A stretch of 47,947 bases of DNA from Conoideocrella luteorostrata. Lineage: Eukaryota; Ascomycota; Sordariomycetes; Hypocreales; Clavicipitaceae. The notes beneath the pieces were generated by a model that saw only the letters and a list, made by a program, of their open reading frames with translations, had not been told where the DNA came from and made no database searches. Positions 8,881 to 19,431 of this stretch are shown piece after piece. The stretch covers positions 1 through 47,947 of the forward strand of contig JASWJB010000330.1 of the NCBI GenBank assembly GCA_032433595.1, read 5' to 3'. Both the position numbers and the translations under genes were made by a program. The first letter of the stretch is position 1, and the number at the start of each line of letters is the position of its first letter.

Positions 8881-10278
8881 TAACTAAAGTGGGGTTCCAT
8901 AAGTCTACGAACAAAATCCACTAAACGCGTCACACTCGCGACCTTCGTAGACACCACCTTTACATTCCAACGCGAATAACTTCTCAACGCAATACCAGAA
9001 AAGCGTGCGTTTGGTACCGAGTTATCAGTAAATCGTCAGAAACATCATGAATTTTCCCCGGTTCAAAAAGCTGCAATGGTGGCTGAGTTATCCGCTGGCA
9101 AAAGCCACCGCCATGTCGCAACGATTTTTAACACAACGCCCTCAACAACACACCGTATCTTCAAGCGCTGGAAAACCACCAACACAATCGATAATAAGAT
9201 AAGACCTGGTAGACCACATAAGCTTACTATAGCAGAAAAGCGATATATTATTATTTTAACCAAAAAGAACCGCAAGATTGCATACAATGCGCTAGTTAGC
9301 ACGATGGGTGGTCGTGTGTCAAAGTCAACAGTACGATAATGCCTTCGGAGCTCTTGGGCACATGAGTGAAAATCCATAGAAAGAAGACCTTTAATAAAAA
9401 AGAAACAGCAGCTTCACGGCTTGCTTTTGCATATTATTAGCTACCAATTGTTGATAAATTAATAGAGGTATAGGCATTTAAAGACTAGGCTTATATTTAC
9501 ATTAATACGCCTTCTAAGGTTGTCTTCTCTAATGAGTCTGATGTCTAGAACCAACCTAATAATACACGATACTGGATATTCTGGAAAGCTCATGAGAAGT
9601 ATCAAGAGTCTCTAGTTAACCAAAACATTTATGGACAGCCTAGATTATTGATAATAGTCTAGGGAGCAATCTATTGTACATGAAAAAGCAACCTTATTAT
9701 TATGGAAAGGGACCAAGATGCACCACGTAAGGGATATACAGCTAAAAGCTATGAAAAGGCATTATTAAAGGGACTTCTTCCTATTTATAACGGCACACCT
9801 CCAGCAGGATAATGTAAGAATTCATAAGTTTGGTGGCACGCCTGAATGGCTGCAAGAGCACTGTATTCAGTGGATTGACTGGCCAGCATATAGCCCTGAT
9901 TTGAATCCTACTGAGCACTGCTGGAAGGCTCTTAAGCCGAATTTAACTACTCTATTCCCTTATCTAGAGGTCCTAAAAACAATATATTGATAGGGCCGAA
10001 TTGGAAGAGTGCTTGCATGAGGCGTGGGCAGCAGTGCCCCAAGACCAAATAACAAGGTTAATTGAGTCACTGTCCCACCGTCTTGCGGCAGTAGCCCGTG
10101 CACGAGGGTAGTACACAAAAGATTAAACTGCGGTCACAGGAGAATCTAATAATAGTCTTTTTATTTAATTCTAGCATTTTTTGGTCCAGTTGTGGCCATT
10201 TGAAGCTACGTGTAATTCTCACGGTGATGTTGGTGTGGGGTTCTTGTTCGCAGACTTCTGACACCCTACTTTTAGTTA
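8881..10278 (+). mobile_element. Decayed Tc1/mariner DNA transposon with TIRs and TA duplication
   Basis: The element body spans 8883-10276 (1,394 bp) between TA dinucleotides (8881-8882 and 10277-10278). The first and last roughly 42 bp are imperfect inverted repeats: the left end begins ACTAAAGTGGGGTTCC and the right end, read in reverse complement, begins ACTAAAAGTAGGGTGTC; both then contain AAGTCT-CGAACAA. Inside, remnants of one transposase are seen on +. Both the size and the TA target fit Tc1/mariner. The interior is AT-rich with many stops and at least one frameshift, so it cannot encode an active enzyme. Confidence 0.9.
9040..9990 (+). pseudogene. Tc1/mariner transposase remnant
   Basis: The N-terminal helix-turn-helix region is readable from about 9046 to 9339 (VQKAAMVAELSAGKSHRHVA; PGRPHKLT is the GRPR-like AT-hook linker). 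It stops at a TAA at 9337. After a frame change near 9380 the fragment KKTFNKKETAASRLAFA is recognisable. From about 9655 come WGAI, IMERDQDAPRKGYTAKSYEK and LLPIYNG. After another shift come QDNVRIHK (second catalytic Asp) and DWPAYSPDLNPTEHCWKALK (catalytic Glu). The spacing between this Asp and Glu is 34 residues, as in Tc1-like D34E transposases. The first catalytic Asp was not located. Several stops and shifts make it non-functional. Confidence 0.88.
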
Positions 10279-10597
10279 CTCCGTACGCCCATCTGCTCCA
10301 TCTGCGCCATGCAACGCCTACCGGCTAGCAAGGATCAGCAAGCCCCGGCTCTAACTATTGGTCAACCCGTTCGGCACTTTACGCCCTATTCCTAGCCCCG
10401 CCATTTCTCGTGTCGCCGTCGCGTCTCCCATCATCGCAGATCCCAACCCTACGTCCTCAAGCAAGACATTCAGGATAGAAATACTTCCAGCCATTCGACT
10501 TTCCGTCGTTCCTGTCCCGCTCCCAACTTATAAACACTCTGCTCTCTACTCCGTACCACTTTCTCCATTCAGTAACACTTAACTTTTCACAATCGCC
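10279..10597. promoter_or_regulatory. dUTPase upstream region with MCB-like site
   Basis: This 319-bp stretch between the transposon and the dUTPase ATG contains the 8-mer GAGACGCG on the - strand (within 10419-10427, read as TCGCGTCTC on +), a variant of the MluI cell-cycle box bound by MBF in other fungi. One exact TACTCCGTA copy lies at 10547-10555, close to the start codon. Pyrimidine-rich DNA precedes the ATG. Function is inferred only. Confidence 0.4.
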
Positions 10598-11189
10598 ATG
10601 TCCACAGCTCCCGAAGCCGCCACCATAGTACCTCCAACCTCCCCTCCCGCCAAGCGCGTCAAGACCGATCTCACTACCACCATGGAAGCCCCCCCTCTGC
10701 AAGTCAAGAAGCTCTCCGACAAAGCTCGCCTTCCCACACGAGGCAGCGCCTTCGCGGCTGGTTATGACATCTACGCCGCCAAGGAGACTGTCGTACCCGC
10801 GAAGGGTAAAGTCCTAGTTGATACGGACATTAGCATTGCGGTGCCGGCTGGAACATGTACGCCATAAAGAACAAGAAGAGTCACCTTGGATCACACTAAC
10901 TGACGTGGCTACAGACGGCCGTATTGCCCCCCGCTCCGGCCTGGCCAGTAAACACTTCATCGATACCGGCGCAGGTGTCATTGATGCCGACTACCGGGGC
11001 CAAGTCAAGATCTTGTTGTTTAACCATGCCGAGAGCGACTTTGAGATCAAGGATGGAGATCGTATTGCCCAGTTGATCATTGAGCGTATCTATACGCCTG
11101 AGGTTGTGGAGGTGCAGGAGCTGGAGGAGAGCGTGCGAGGAGCCGGTGGATTCGGGAGCACCGGAGGCTTCGCTACTAATGGCGCCTAA
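10598..11189 (+). CDS. dut1: dUTP diphosphatase (dUTPase)
   Basis: Two exons, 10598-10856 and 10915-11189, give 177 aa. The 58-bp intron begins GTACGC, has CTGACG as branch site and ends CTACAG; splicing restores the Tyr of [14 protein letters not shown]. All five motifs of trimeric dUTPases are present in order: AAGYDIYA (residues 53-60, with the metal-contacting Asp), [10 protein letters not shown] (88-97), the uracil-binding hairpin [11 protein letters not shown] (108-118, with the catalytic Asp), GDRIAQLI (134-141), and the Gly-rich [10 protein letters not shown] (161-170) that closes over the active site. The enzyme converts dUTP to dUMP and pyrophosphate, which keeps uracil out of DNA and feeds dTMP synthesis. 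The Ser/Pro/Thr-rich N-terminal 30 residues contain a basic AKRVK stretch that could act as a nuclear signal. The gene is convergent with the pyridoxal kinase gene. Confidence 0.97.
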
Positions 11190-11499
11190 GTGCACGAAAA
11201 AAAGCTGGAATAGAGGGCACACGGGAATATTGTGGACCTCTTTAGTTGGATTTCTGTTTTGATGATATGATGATCATTTTCTTGAGTCCAAAATCGGCCG
11301 GAATAAAGAGCATGACTGAGAGCTCACAAGGTTAGAACAGTAACGAATAAAATACACTCACTGCAGGCTATAAATCACTTGCGGAATACTGTTGATTCGT
11401 AACGTTGTGTGCTAAATACGCATACTACGACTACATCATGGTGATGCAACAGATCTAGTTCTATCCTGTCTCTAAACCTATAACACGAATGAACCAGTG

Positions 11500-12817
11500 T
11501 TATATTTGCTGTGCTTTAAATTGTACTTTAGGACTTCTCAAACTCTCCAAATTTTGTACCAGCCTCAGCTCGGAAGCCTTGGACTTAATTTGCTGCTCGC
11601 CCTTGCCAGTCGCCCTCTCCTCCTCCGTCAAGGTAGCCCTCGTTCTCTCAGCTACGCTCTGCATGCCGTCTCTCGTCTTTCTCAGCACTTCATGCATACT
11701 AGCCAAAACCTTTTCTGTAGCCCGTGCCAGTGGCAATTCGATAGCCGTGACCGAATCGTCACTTAACCAACTAGCTTGGTTGATCAGTCCCGCCACATCC
11801 TGGACCGCTTCCCGCATGCGGGCGGTGATCAAGGCGCCAAACATGTCGCCAGTCCCGCAAAAGTAGCTATCAATAGAGGGGAAAGTGATTTGGAAGAGGC
11901 GTGTTTTCCCGTTCGATGTCATGCTGGATCCGATAACAGATAGATGCGACATTGATTGGCCCGATGGTGAGAAGTTGACCGACGTGATGATGACGTGGGG
12001 GATGCGGTATTTGTCGTGTAAGGTTTCGATAGCTGCTTTCAAGCTATCCATACCGACAATCTTAACCTCCGACAGGAGCCTAATATACCATTAATACAAG
12101 CATACAGTAAAGTATGTAAGAAAAGTAGTCTATACTCAGCCTCAAACTGATTTGGCAAAATCAGATCCGCATACTCAATCAACCCTTTGTAAGCCGGCAC
12201 CACATCCTCTGCCACATAAATCTTCCCATTATCGCCCATAACCGGATCCAGGACCCAAAAGAAGTTGCTTGGCGAATCTTTGTTGTTCTCCTTGAGCTCT
12301 TTAGCGATCTTGCCCACGGCAACAACGGCCTCGGCACCAGGGACATATCCCGAGAGCATCATGTCAAAGTCATCGAGATAGGACTGCCGCAGACCATTGT
12401 ACAAGTCTGTGATATCTTGAGCAGTGGCTTTGGTGCCCGTCCATTGCCTATAGCCTGTATGATTGCCTTTTGTTCTCTTCTCATTAAAACTTGGTATTTA
12501 TGTGGCTTGCGGGAAAAGAACAGCTTACTGAATTGTACGGTATTTAGAGCAGCGACGTCATAACCAAGAGATTGTAGTGTAAATACGGCAATTTTGTTTC
12601 CAACATATCTAATTCAAAAATCAGCGTTGCATTTTCCCAAAATATGTTGGCCGGCTTCTACAGCTGCTAATATGCTGCGCGGGTACATAGGCACATACCC
12701 AGAAACAACCTATGACAACGGTTAGACATGTGCAGCCAAACATCGCTACTATCATCAGGGGGAGCGGCGTACATGGCTTGCAACAGCAAGGACTCTCGTC
12801 GTCTCGTCACTCGACAT
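11500..12817 (-). CDS. Pyridoxal/pyridoxine kinase
   Basis: Five exons: 12817-12773, 12709-12699 (only 11 nt), 12608-12529, 12466-12136 and 12079-11500, giving 348 aa. The N-terminus reads MSSDETTRVLAVASH, then VVSGYVGNKIAVFTLQSLG, then NTVQFSNHTGYRQWTGTKA, the family's substrate-binding region. GYVPGAEAV and WVLDPVMGDNGKIYV follow, then the PNQFEAELLS motif and near the end the GTGDMFGALITAR motif with the anion-hole Gly and catalytic Asp (PfkB/ribokinase superfamily). The enzyme phosphorylates vitamin B6 vitamers to make pyridoxal phosphate (Bud16-like in yeast). The C-terminal 90 residues are charged and helical. An ATP-binding insert (GKTRLFQITFPSIDSYFCG) precedes the catalytic Asp. Every splice junction restores a conserved family motif, so the exon model is well supported. 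Confidence 0.93.
12699..12709 (-). other. 11-nt micro-exon of the pyridoxal kinase gene
   Basis: The micro-exon encodes VVS and two bases of a Gly codon. It lies between introns of 63 bp (12772-12710, donor GTACGC) and 90 bp (12698-12609, donor GTATGT). Without it the conserved SHVVSGYVGN sequence of the family cannot be formed: reading straight through from the left gives a TAG directly before the VVSG codons. Confidence 0.8.
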
Positions 12818-13497
12818 GTTGCCAAGAATCCTACAGGGAATGTGCTACTGGCGCAAAGAGCGCGCACGGAGGCGGATGATTTTCCCGGCGGCGACGGCGG
12901 TTGCTTTTGCCGTCCTACGTACGGAGTTGATAGAACCGGCTGCACTTGACGAAGCAAAGCAGGAATGAGTAGGAATTTAAAATAAAACACAAGAGAAGTC
13001 AGAAGTGAAGTTTCAGTTCAGTTGATTATAATCAGCTTGCAGTGTTTCCACATGGAATCAAGTTCAAGTTGTAGATTTAGCTCTGACACAGGCAGCCTGT
13101 CTGCCATACCAAAAGGGCGCAAAAGTCCACCGCCAGACCCAGTTTGTCATACCGATAGGGTGATTGCAGCCACAGTCGTGAGTGCAGCGCTGTGGAGTCA
13201 GTCTGATGGGGAGGCGTGGGAGACAAAGGAGGTTGGTCGTGGAGGATGATTTTGGCCTCGCCCGAATCATGAGGCAGCAGTGAGGCGCTATTCCCGCCCA
13301 CAGGCGGGGTGACACAGGCGGGGTGCCTCGGTTTTAGACCGCCTTCCGCAGACCCGGCCTTCCCTGGACACTCCACAATTATCCTCAGAGCGATATTCCA
13401 TATTCTGTACGGAGTACGGAGTAGAGCCTCTAATTATACGGAGTAGCTTGACGGACATTAGTCGAGATGAGTTGGAGAAGTTCCGTGCAAGCATACC
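12818..13497. other. Intergenic, upstream of pyridoxal kinase and NLR pseudogene
   Basis: About 680 bp between divergent units. It contains a 12-bp direct repeat ACAGGCGGGGTG (13300-13311 and 13314-13325), whose GCGGGG core matches the SYGGRG consensus of the carbon-catabolite repressor CreA. Three copies of TACGGAGTA lie at 13408, 13415 and 13437, 50-90 bp before the first readable codons of the NLR pseudogene. No gene is supported. Confidence 0.5.
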
Positions 13498-16400
13498 ATG
13501 CGGAGAGTACCTCGCCTTGCCCCTCCAAAACGACAAAGAACTTTTCATCACCACCTGAGCAGTGTTGCTAATCGGGTACGAGACGATTCGTCTCCTCTGT
13601 GTCACGATGATTATACCGTCGCCTGGATCTGTGCATTGCACATAGAGATGGCAGCAGCTCGGGCTATGCTAGATGAAGTTCACGAAACCCTTCCCACGCA
13701 TGTGGACGACAGCAATACATACTTCCTCGGAAAAATCAAGCAGCACAATGTTGTCATTGCGTGCTTACCAAACACGCAATATGGAGCAAATAACGCCGCG
13801 AACGTCTTAACAACACCAAGCGAAGATTCTCATCGATCCGCGCGGACCTAATGGTGGGAATCGGTGACGGCGTTCCGATCAAGGCTGAGGATATGCGTTT
13901 GGGTGATGTCGTTGTCGGAACAAGGGTGATGCAGTGTGATCTATGGAGAATTACTACAGATGGATAGCTCCAGCGAACAGCAATACCTAGGACACCTCAC
14001 CAAATGCTGGGGACAGTCGTTTCCGCCCTTCGTTCGAAACATGAACTAAAGCCTAGTCAAGTTCCATCGATCCTTCGCGAGAAGCTGGAGGGACACCCTG
14101 AGTACGGCCGACCGACCTCACCGGACCGTCTCTTCTGCGCAACTCATGAGCATAAATCCTCAGATGTTGGCTGTGAGGGATGCCGCAGCAACCGCCGCCG
14201 CATACGCAAGGGAGTTGCTCATGATTCTCCCTGTGGCCAAGGATCTTACACCAATTACCTACGTGCCTAGCCCTTGTAAGTTAATAGAAAAACTCTGAAA
14301 CTAATTTCCAGCTTACACTGAATATTCAGATCAACATATGACACCCGACCGCTGGCAGCTCATGTTGGATGCCCTCACATTTGAACAAATGGACTCTCGT
14401 AGGGTAACCATTGAAACCGCCCATGCCGAGACATACCGACGGCTTTTGAACCACTCCGACTACCAAGAATGGCTTGACCGTGGGAAATTGACCCAACAGG
14501 ACGGCTTTTTATGGATCAGTGGCCAGCCTGGCGCTGGCAAGTCGACAATTATGAAGTTCGCGTATTCGAAAATGAAAAGCAAAGCCCACAGCAGGCAAGC
14601 TGTCATTGCTTCCTTTTCCTTCATCGCCCGTGGCGAAAGTTCAGAAAGATCGATCCTAGGGATGTATCGATCTTCACTCTTCCAGCTACTCCAAGGATAC
14701 TCTGATCTCCAAATAATGCTGGACGACCCTGACATAGTTCCCCGCGGCCAGAACGGTTGCCCTTCATTGACTGTTCTCAAGGCCCTCTTTCGCCACGGAG
14801 TTTCCGCACTAAGCCAACGCCCCTTTACCTACTTTGTCGACGCCCTTGACGAATGTGATCAACAACAAATTGTGGATATGGTCCGATATTTTGAAGACTT
14901 GGCAGAAAAATCTGTCGTCAATGGTGTCCCATTCCGGATCTGTTTCTCTGGCAGACGTTATCCATATATCAACATTCGGCGAGGAATTCGACTAACACTG
15001 GAGGCTCAGCAAGGACACGCTGAGGACTTGGAAAAGTACGTCACAAGGTACCTGCAACTTGAAAACGCTACCCTTGTCGGGGAACTTCTTGAGAAGGCTG
15101 CTGGCGTATTTCTCTGGGTAGTCTTAGTTGTTAATATTCCTAACAGAGAAATCAACCATGGTGAGCTGGCTCTGAGAAAGTGACTTGAAGAGATACCAAG
15201 CGGCTAAAGCGAACTGTTCAAGGATATCCTAGGACGTGATACTGATAATATGGAAAGTCTTTTGCTTTCCATCATTTGGATTCTCTTCGCAAAACGTCCA
15301 TTACTACCGAACGAATTCTACCATGCTGTATGGTCTGGTTTGTCGTTAAAGCATCTAGCTGATCCAGATATGTCAGGTATCACTGTCCCAGATGCTGGTG
15401 AGAAAATCGTTAGATGTATTATCAGCTCCTCAAAAGGACTTGTTGAGATCACGGAATCCAAACAGCCAACAGTACAGTTCATCCATGAATCCGTCCGAGA
15501 CTTCCTTGTCAGAGACAAGAGTCTATATGATTTATGGCCTGATCTTGAGTCTAATTAAGAGAGCCTAAGTCATGAGAAACTCAAACAATGCTGCAACTTT
15601 TATATAAATCACACCTTGGCCGGCAGACCTGCTGACAATCTATTCCCGGGAAGAGAATGCAATGAGTTGACGGACATTTCAAAGAAGTACCCATTTTTGG
15701 AGTATTCCAGCGGCCATGTTCTATACCACGCCAATGCTGCGGCCGGTGCGGTTCCTCAAAGACGAGTTTTTATCTCATCTTCCCGTTGCAAACTTGATTA
15801 TACTCATGAATCTGTTCGAAAAGCATAAGAACCAAAAATTCTGCTTGACTGCAAGTCTCTTGTACATTCTCGCTGATAAAGGATTTTCAGAGCTCATCCG
15901 CATGGACGTTGAAGAGTATCCACAAACTCATATAAAAGGAGAAAGATATGGATATCCACTGTTTGCTGCTCTGGCAACGGTAATAAGGACGCTGTTTCTA
16001 CTCTTCTGAATTCGCCTTCGACGATTTATAACGGAGTTGATATTATAGAAGGCCTAAACTTTAGGAAAGACTTCTGAGGATATGAAAATCAAACACCGCT
16101 TTCTTGGGCTGCTTAGGAAGGTCGGGTAGGCATTATCAAGCTCCTTCTTCAAACGGGGGCGGCCGTGGATGAGGTGGATTCGGCATGGCGAAAGCCAATG
16201 TCACGAGCGTCGGAAAACGGCCATGAAGCGGTTGCGAGGTATCTTATTAACAGAGGAGCAGACGTTAACGCCAGCGATGGCAGGGGACAGACACCACTCT
16301 CACGAGCATCACAAAAAGGCCACGAGGTAGTAACAAGGATTTTCATTGAAGAGGGGGCAGACGTTAAGGCTATTGACATTGTCGGATGCACACCACTTTT

Positions 16401-16670
16401 ATCGGCATCGGAAAGGGGTTATATGGCGTTGGCAGTGCTTCTTTTCGAGAAGGGGGCAAACATTAATGCTGTTAATAATCGTGGGTCAACAGCACTCCTA
16501 TTAGCCGCGGAAAACAGCCACGAGGCATTGGCAAAGCTTCTTATCGAGAAGGGAGCAAACATTAATGCTGTTGATAATCATGGGTGGACAGCACTCCTGC
16601 TGGCCATAGAAAAAGGCCACGAGCCATTAGCAAAGCTTCTTATTGAGAAAGGGGCAACCATTAATGCTGG
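13498..16670 (+). pseudogene. Broken PNP-NACHT-ankyrin NLR-like gene
   Basis: Order of domains: a nucleoside-phosphorylase-like N-terminus (DYTVAWICALHIEMAAARAM at about 13610; MVGIGDGVPIKAEDMRLGD; GRPTSPDRLF), a likely intron (14276-14329), a NACHT NTPase with Walker A GQPGAGKST (about 14524) and Walker B YFVDALDECD (about 14830), a helical winged region (FIHESVRDFLV), then six ankyrin repeats of 33 residues. Breaks seen: a frameshift near 13815; in-frame stops at 13965, 15181, 15205, 15556, 16075 and 16114; frameshifts near 15740 and 15975; an internal deletion at about 14180 where the PNP domain jumps from ATHEHKSSDVGCEGC to AATAAAYARELL; and a last ankyrin cut off at about 16670. In fungi such proteins act in self/non-self recognition and programmed cell death. 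This copy cannot make a full-length product, though the NACHT part alone remains open for 281 codons (14338-15183). Confidence 0.9.
16411..16670 (+). repeat. Near-identical 99-bp ankyrin-coding repeats
   Basis: Within the NLR pseudogene the last three ankyrin units are very similar, and the last two almost identical in DNA (the segment coding LAKLLIEKGANINAVDNHGWTALLLA is repeated at 99-bp spacing, near 16530 and 16629). The first units are more diverged. Recent unit duplication is typical of the hypervariable repeat ends of fungal NLR-like genes. Confidence 0.75.
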
Positions 16671-18414
16671 CTCCAAGCACTGCAGGGGCTGTATCGCTGT
16701 TTGTTTAAGACAAGGGTTTCGTATGAGTGTCAGCTTAAAGCTAACGAAGGAAATGAATACGGAAGCTGGAGGCTTGCCTCGAGCTTGTCACTGTGTAATT
16801 GCTGCTCCCGCTAGGCTTACTCCGCTCTTGACTTGCCAGCGAAAATCTTTGGCTGCTTCCCGCGCCAGAAGAATATCTGTATTGTCCTCAACATTCTCAT
16901 ATCTTCGTAAAACCGAGAGCGCAGGGACACCCTGAAAGAGTAGCGGTAAGGGTTATGGGTCCTCACAATATGGGAATGTCGAGATTCAACTTTCGTCGTA
17001 GGCAGGGCCAACCGGCAGATTTATCCTTCAGATCAATTGCTTCCGGAAAGCCGTGAGAATATATACTCGCTGAACAGATTGTAGGTGAGGGTATTCGAGG
17101 TCCCCATGAAGAACTAGGCAACTAGTCAGCAAGGGCTTCTCTCGGCTCTCAGATACATCGGCAGTTGCGTGTGAGTTGTTCGCAATACTTCAAGGAAGCG
17201 CTGCTATTTCTTTGAGGAAACGCGTCGGCAGCACAATTGAAAGTCGATCATGTGATGGGAGTTGATGGATGGTGTCAGGATGCTAGTGCTTTTTCTTTTC
17301 CTTTTTCTATTTTTTCTATTTTTTTTTTTTTTTATAAATTTAAGTCTTATTTAGCTTAAGGGTATAGCAGCTTTATTAATGGAACTGCTCACCTATTCAT
17401 ATGCATTATTTAGTGTTTTTGGTCCATGCTTGAACCAACTTATCTGGTCGCGAATCCTTGCAAATGGGAAAAGGCATGGAGTAGCGAGCCGCATGAAGAC
17501 GGCTTAAAAAGACGTCGACGTAGACTTTACCCAAGGTTCAGATCCATCACAAACTGCCAAGTGTGAATCAAGCATCTATTGAGCGCTGTTCTTTAACGAA
17601 GAATGATGTGTGTCTATTGGTTCATACTGCTTTAATCAGTTCATTCCATGAAAGTCACTACCTAGTTAGTCACAGTGACGGTGACTGACCTGTTAGACGA
17701 GAGTCATGACCGCTGGACTGCCCGGTCTCTCACCGCTTCCGCTTGATGCCTATACAGCCTGGTCTCATCCGGTTACATGGATCCGAGGAGGGTGGACGGT
17801 CTCACATGCATCACCTGTCCGATGCATTGCATACCTGGGACTGGACTGCTTACCAATAAGTCTGGTATGCTAAAGCCTATTCCTTTGTGGACTTTCATAG
17901 CGACTCAATTCGGTCTTGTTCCTCGGCGCTAGTGCATGCGATTCTTGGTTTAGCAACTCGAAGAAGAAATGAAAAGGAAAATTACTCTGAAGTCCTCTTG
18001 TCTGGATAGCTTAGGAGCAAACACTTGCGTAACGACGAGGCCAAGGCGAAAGTGAATGTAGCGCGGCCCACTTAGAATTAGTAACGGCATAACAAGTATG
18101 AAATTTAAAATGTAAATGGTCAAGAGCATAAAAGTTTTGAATTCATTATCGTCAAAGTACATCTCATCTCCTGTCCAGCGACAAAATACCGTACAAAGCA
18201 TCCTGATAGCTATATCCATTGCCACCATGTCCACCATGCACATCCTGTCCAATTGTCCATTCATCTTTCCTGCTTCCGTCCAACAGCGCCACACACAACA
18301 GCTTGGCACTTTGTACACCGCAAACGCCAGCTGATAATGTATTATAAGACTCGCTTGTTATATTGTTTTGGTTCTGCCGCATGGTTTTTGTCATTTTCGA
18401 CGCTTTCTCTTTCT
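16671..18414. other. Gene-poor region with T-rich tract
   Basis: About 1.7 kb between the cut end of the NLR pseudogene and the 3' end of PCNA. An open frame continues from the ankyrin region to 16935, but its translation no longer resembles ankyrin repeats. A T-rich stretch (17290-17335) is followed by AT-rich DNA to about 17400. Several TCAC/GTGA short inverted repeats occur near 17655-17700. No gene, tRNA or transposon motif is recognised. Confidence 0.5.
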
Positions 18415-19431
18415 CTACTCCTCGTCGCCGATCTAGAATTACCATTTGTTAACATGTTTCACCTATGTAGGATAAACTGTTCGCAATGACAACGACTTTG
18501 GACGAGAACCAACCTTGGGTGCCAGGTAGAAGCGCAAATAACTGCTACCAGACAAGTTATACTCAACCAGAAGAGGAACCTCGCTCGACAGGCAAATTTT
18601 GACCTGATTCGAGAGGGCAGCAGCCTTGCAGAAGTTAACCAAGTACTTCAGGGAGAAAGTCAGGGACACTGGCTCTGTAAGCTCAATCTCCACATTCAAC
18701 TCGGGCTTGTCGATGTTGCTGTGGCTGCGTAGCGTGACGGCGCCATTGCCGATGTCACCGTTGCAGGCAAACTTCACGCCATCTTTGTTTGCCTCGATGC
18801 TAACTATTAAACGCCGTCTGTTGTCAGTTAAGCGTCATGAAAAAGGAAGAGCACATCTAGGGCTGAGAGCCGAGTCTCGCCTTACCTGATTCAGACATGG
18901 CAGCCAAATCTGTGCAGATCCTTCGAAACTCCGCAGCCGGCATAGTAATGGTAGAGGCATACTCAGTCTGCGGAATTCCCAAATGCTCTTGATCAATGTC
19001 CATGAGCTTCAAGTCATACTCGCTGACCCTATCGTTCTCGCTGCTCTCAAACACCAAGTTCAAGACATCAGGAGCATCCTCAGCCTTGAGAGTAAGGATG
19101 TCCTCGTTCTGAGCAGCGCGAAGCACTTTGGTCAGGGAGGTCAAGTTGACACCAAGGGCGATGTTGCGATCGCATCGATACGGGGAAAAGCCTTCGGCCT
19201 TCAGCATCATCGAGACTAGGGCGACATGGGAGTTATCCATAGCCTGGAGAGCGATGCCGGAGTCATTGCAGTCAAAGTTGCAGTCTTGGACGAGATCCTT
19301 GATAGCATCGACAACCTGATGATGAATCACGTTAGACAAAAAAGTGCTACGAGGTCGAACGAAGTAGTGTTGCTGTAGTAGAATTGTACCTTCTTCAGGA
19401 TGTTAGCCTGCTCAAGCCTTGCCTCCAACAT
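18415..19431 (-). CDS. pol30: PCNA, DNA polymerase sliding clamp
   Basis: Four exons: 19431-19390, 19315-18886, 18803-18514 and 18432-18415, giving 259 aa, the usual PCNA length. The start [14 protein letters not shown] joins [16 protein letters not shown]; the centre carries [19 protein letters not shown] and the interdomain region [11 protein letters not shown] used by PIP-box partners; the end [10 protein letters not shown] joins IGDEE in an 18-nt last exon. The homotrimeric ring encircles DNA and tethers replicative polymerases, the flap endonuclease, ligase and repair factors. The conserved Lys of the SUMO/ubiquitin site should lie in the DIL...exon 2 region but was not placed exactly. 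Introns are 74, 82 and 81 bp with GTACAA, GTAAGG and GTTGGT donors. The gene symbol is that of the yeast orthologue. Confidence 0.98.

Noticed and set aside
8926..8931. Additional ACGCGT sites (also near 17216, 23865, 26486, 27197, 29353, 34741)
   Set aside because: Their number is about what chance predicts and several are in coding or transposon DNA, so they are not called as MCB elements.
13498..16116. Stop codons of the NLR pseudogene as proof of RIP
   Set aside because: Every stop codon can come from a one-step C-to-T change, so the stops are not diagnostic; the frameshifts and deletion point to other processes.
16671..16935. Open-frame extension of the ankyrin region
   Set aside because: Translation after about 16670 is not ankyrin-like; probably chance reading into unrelated DNA.
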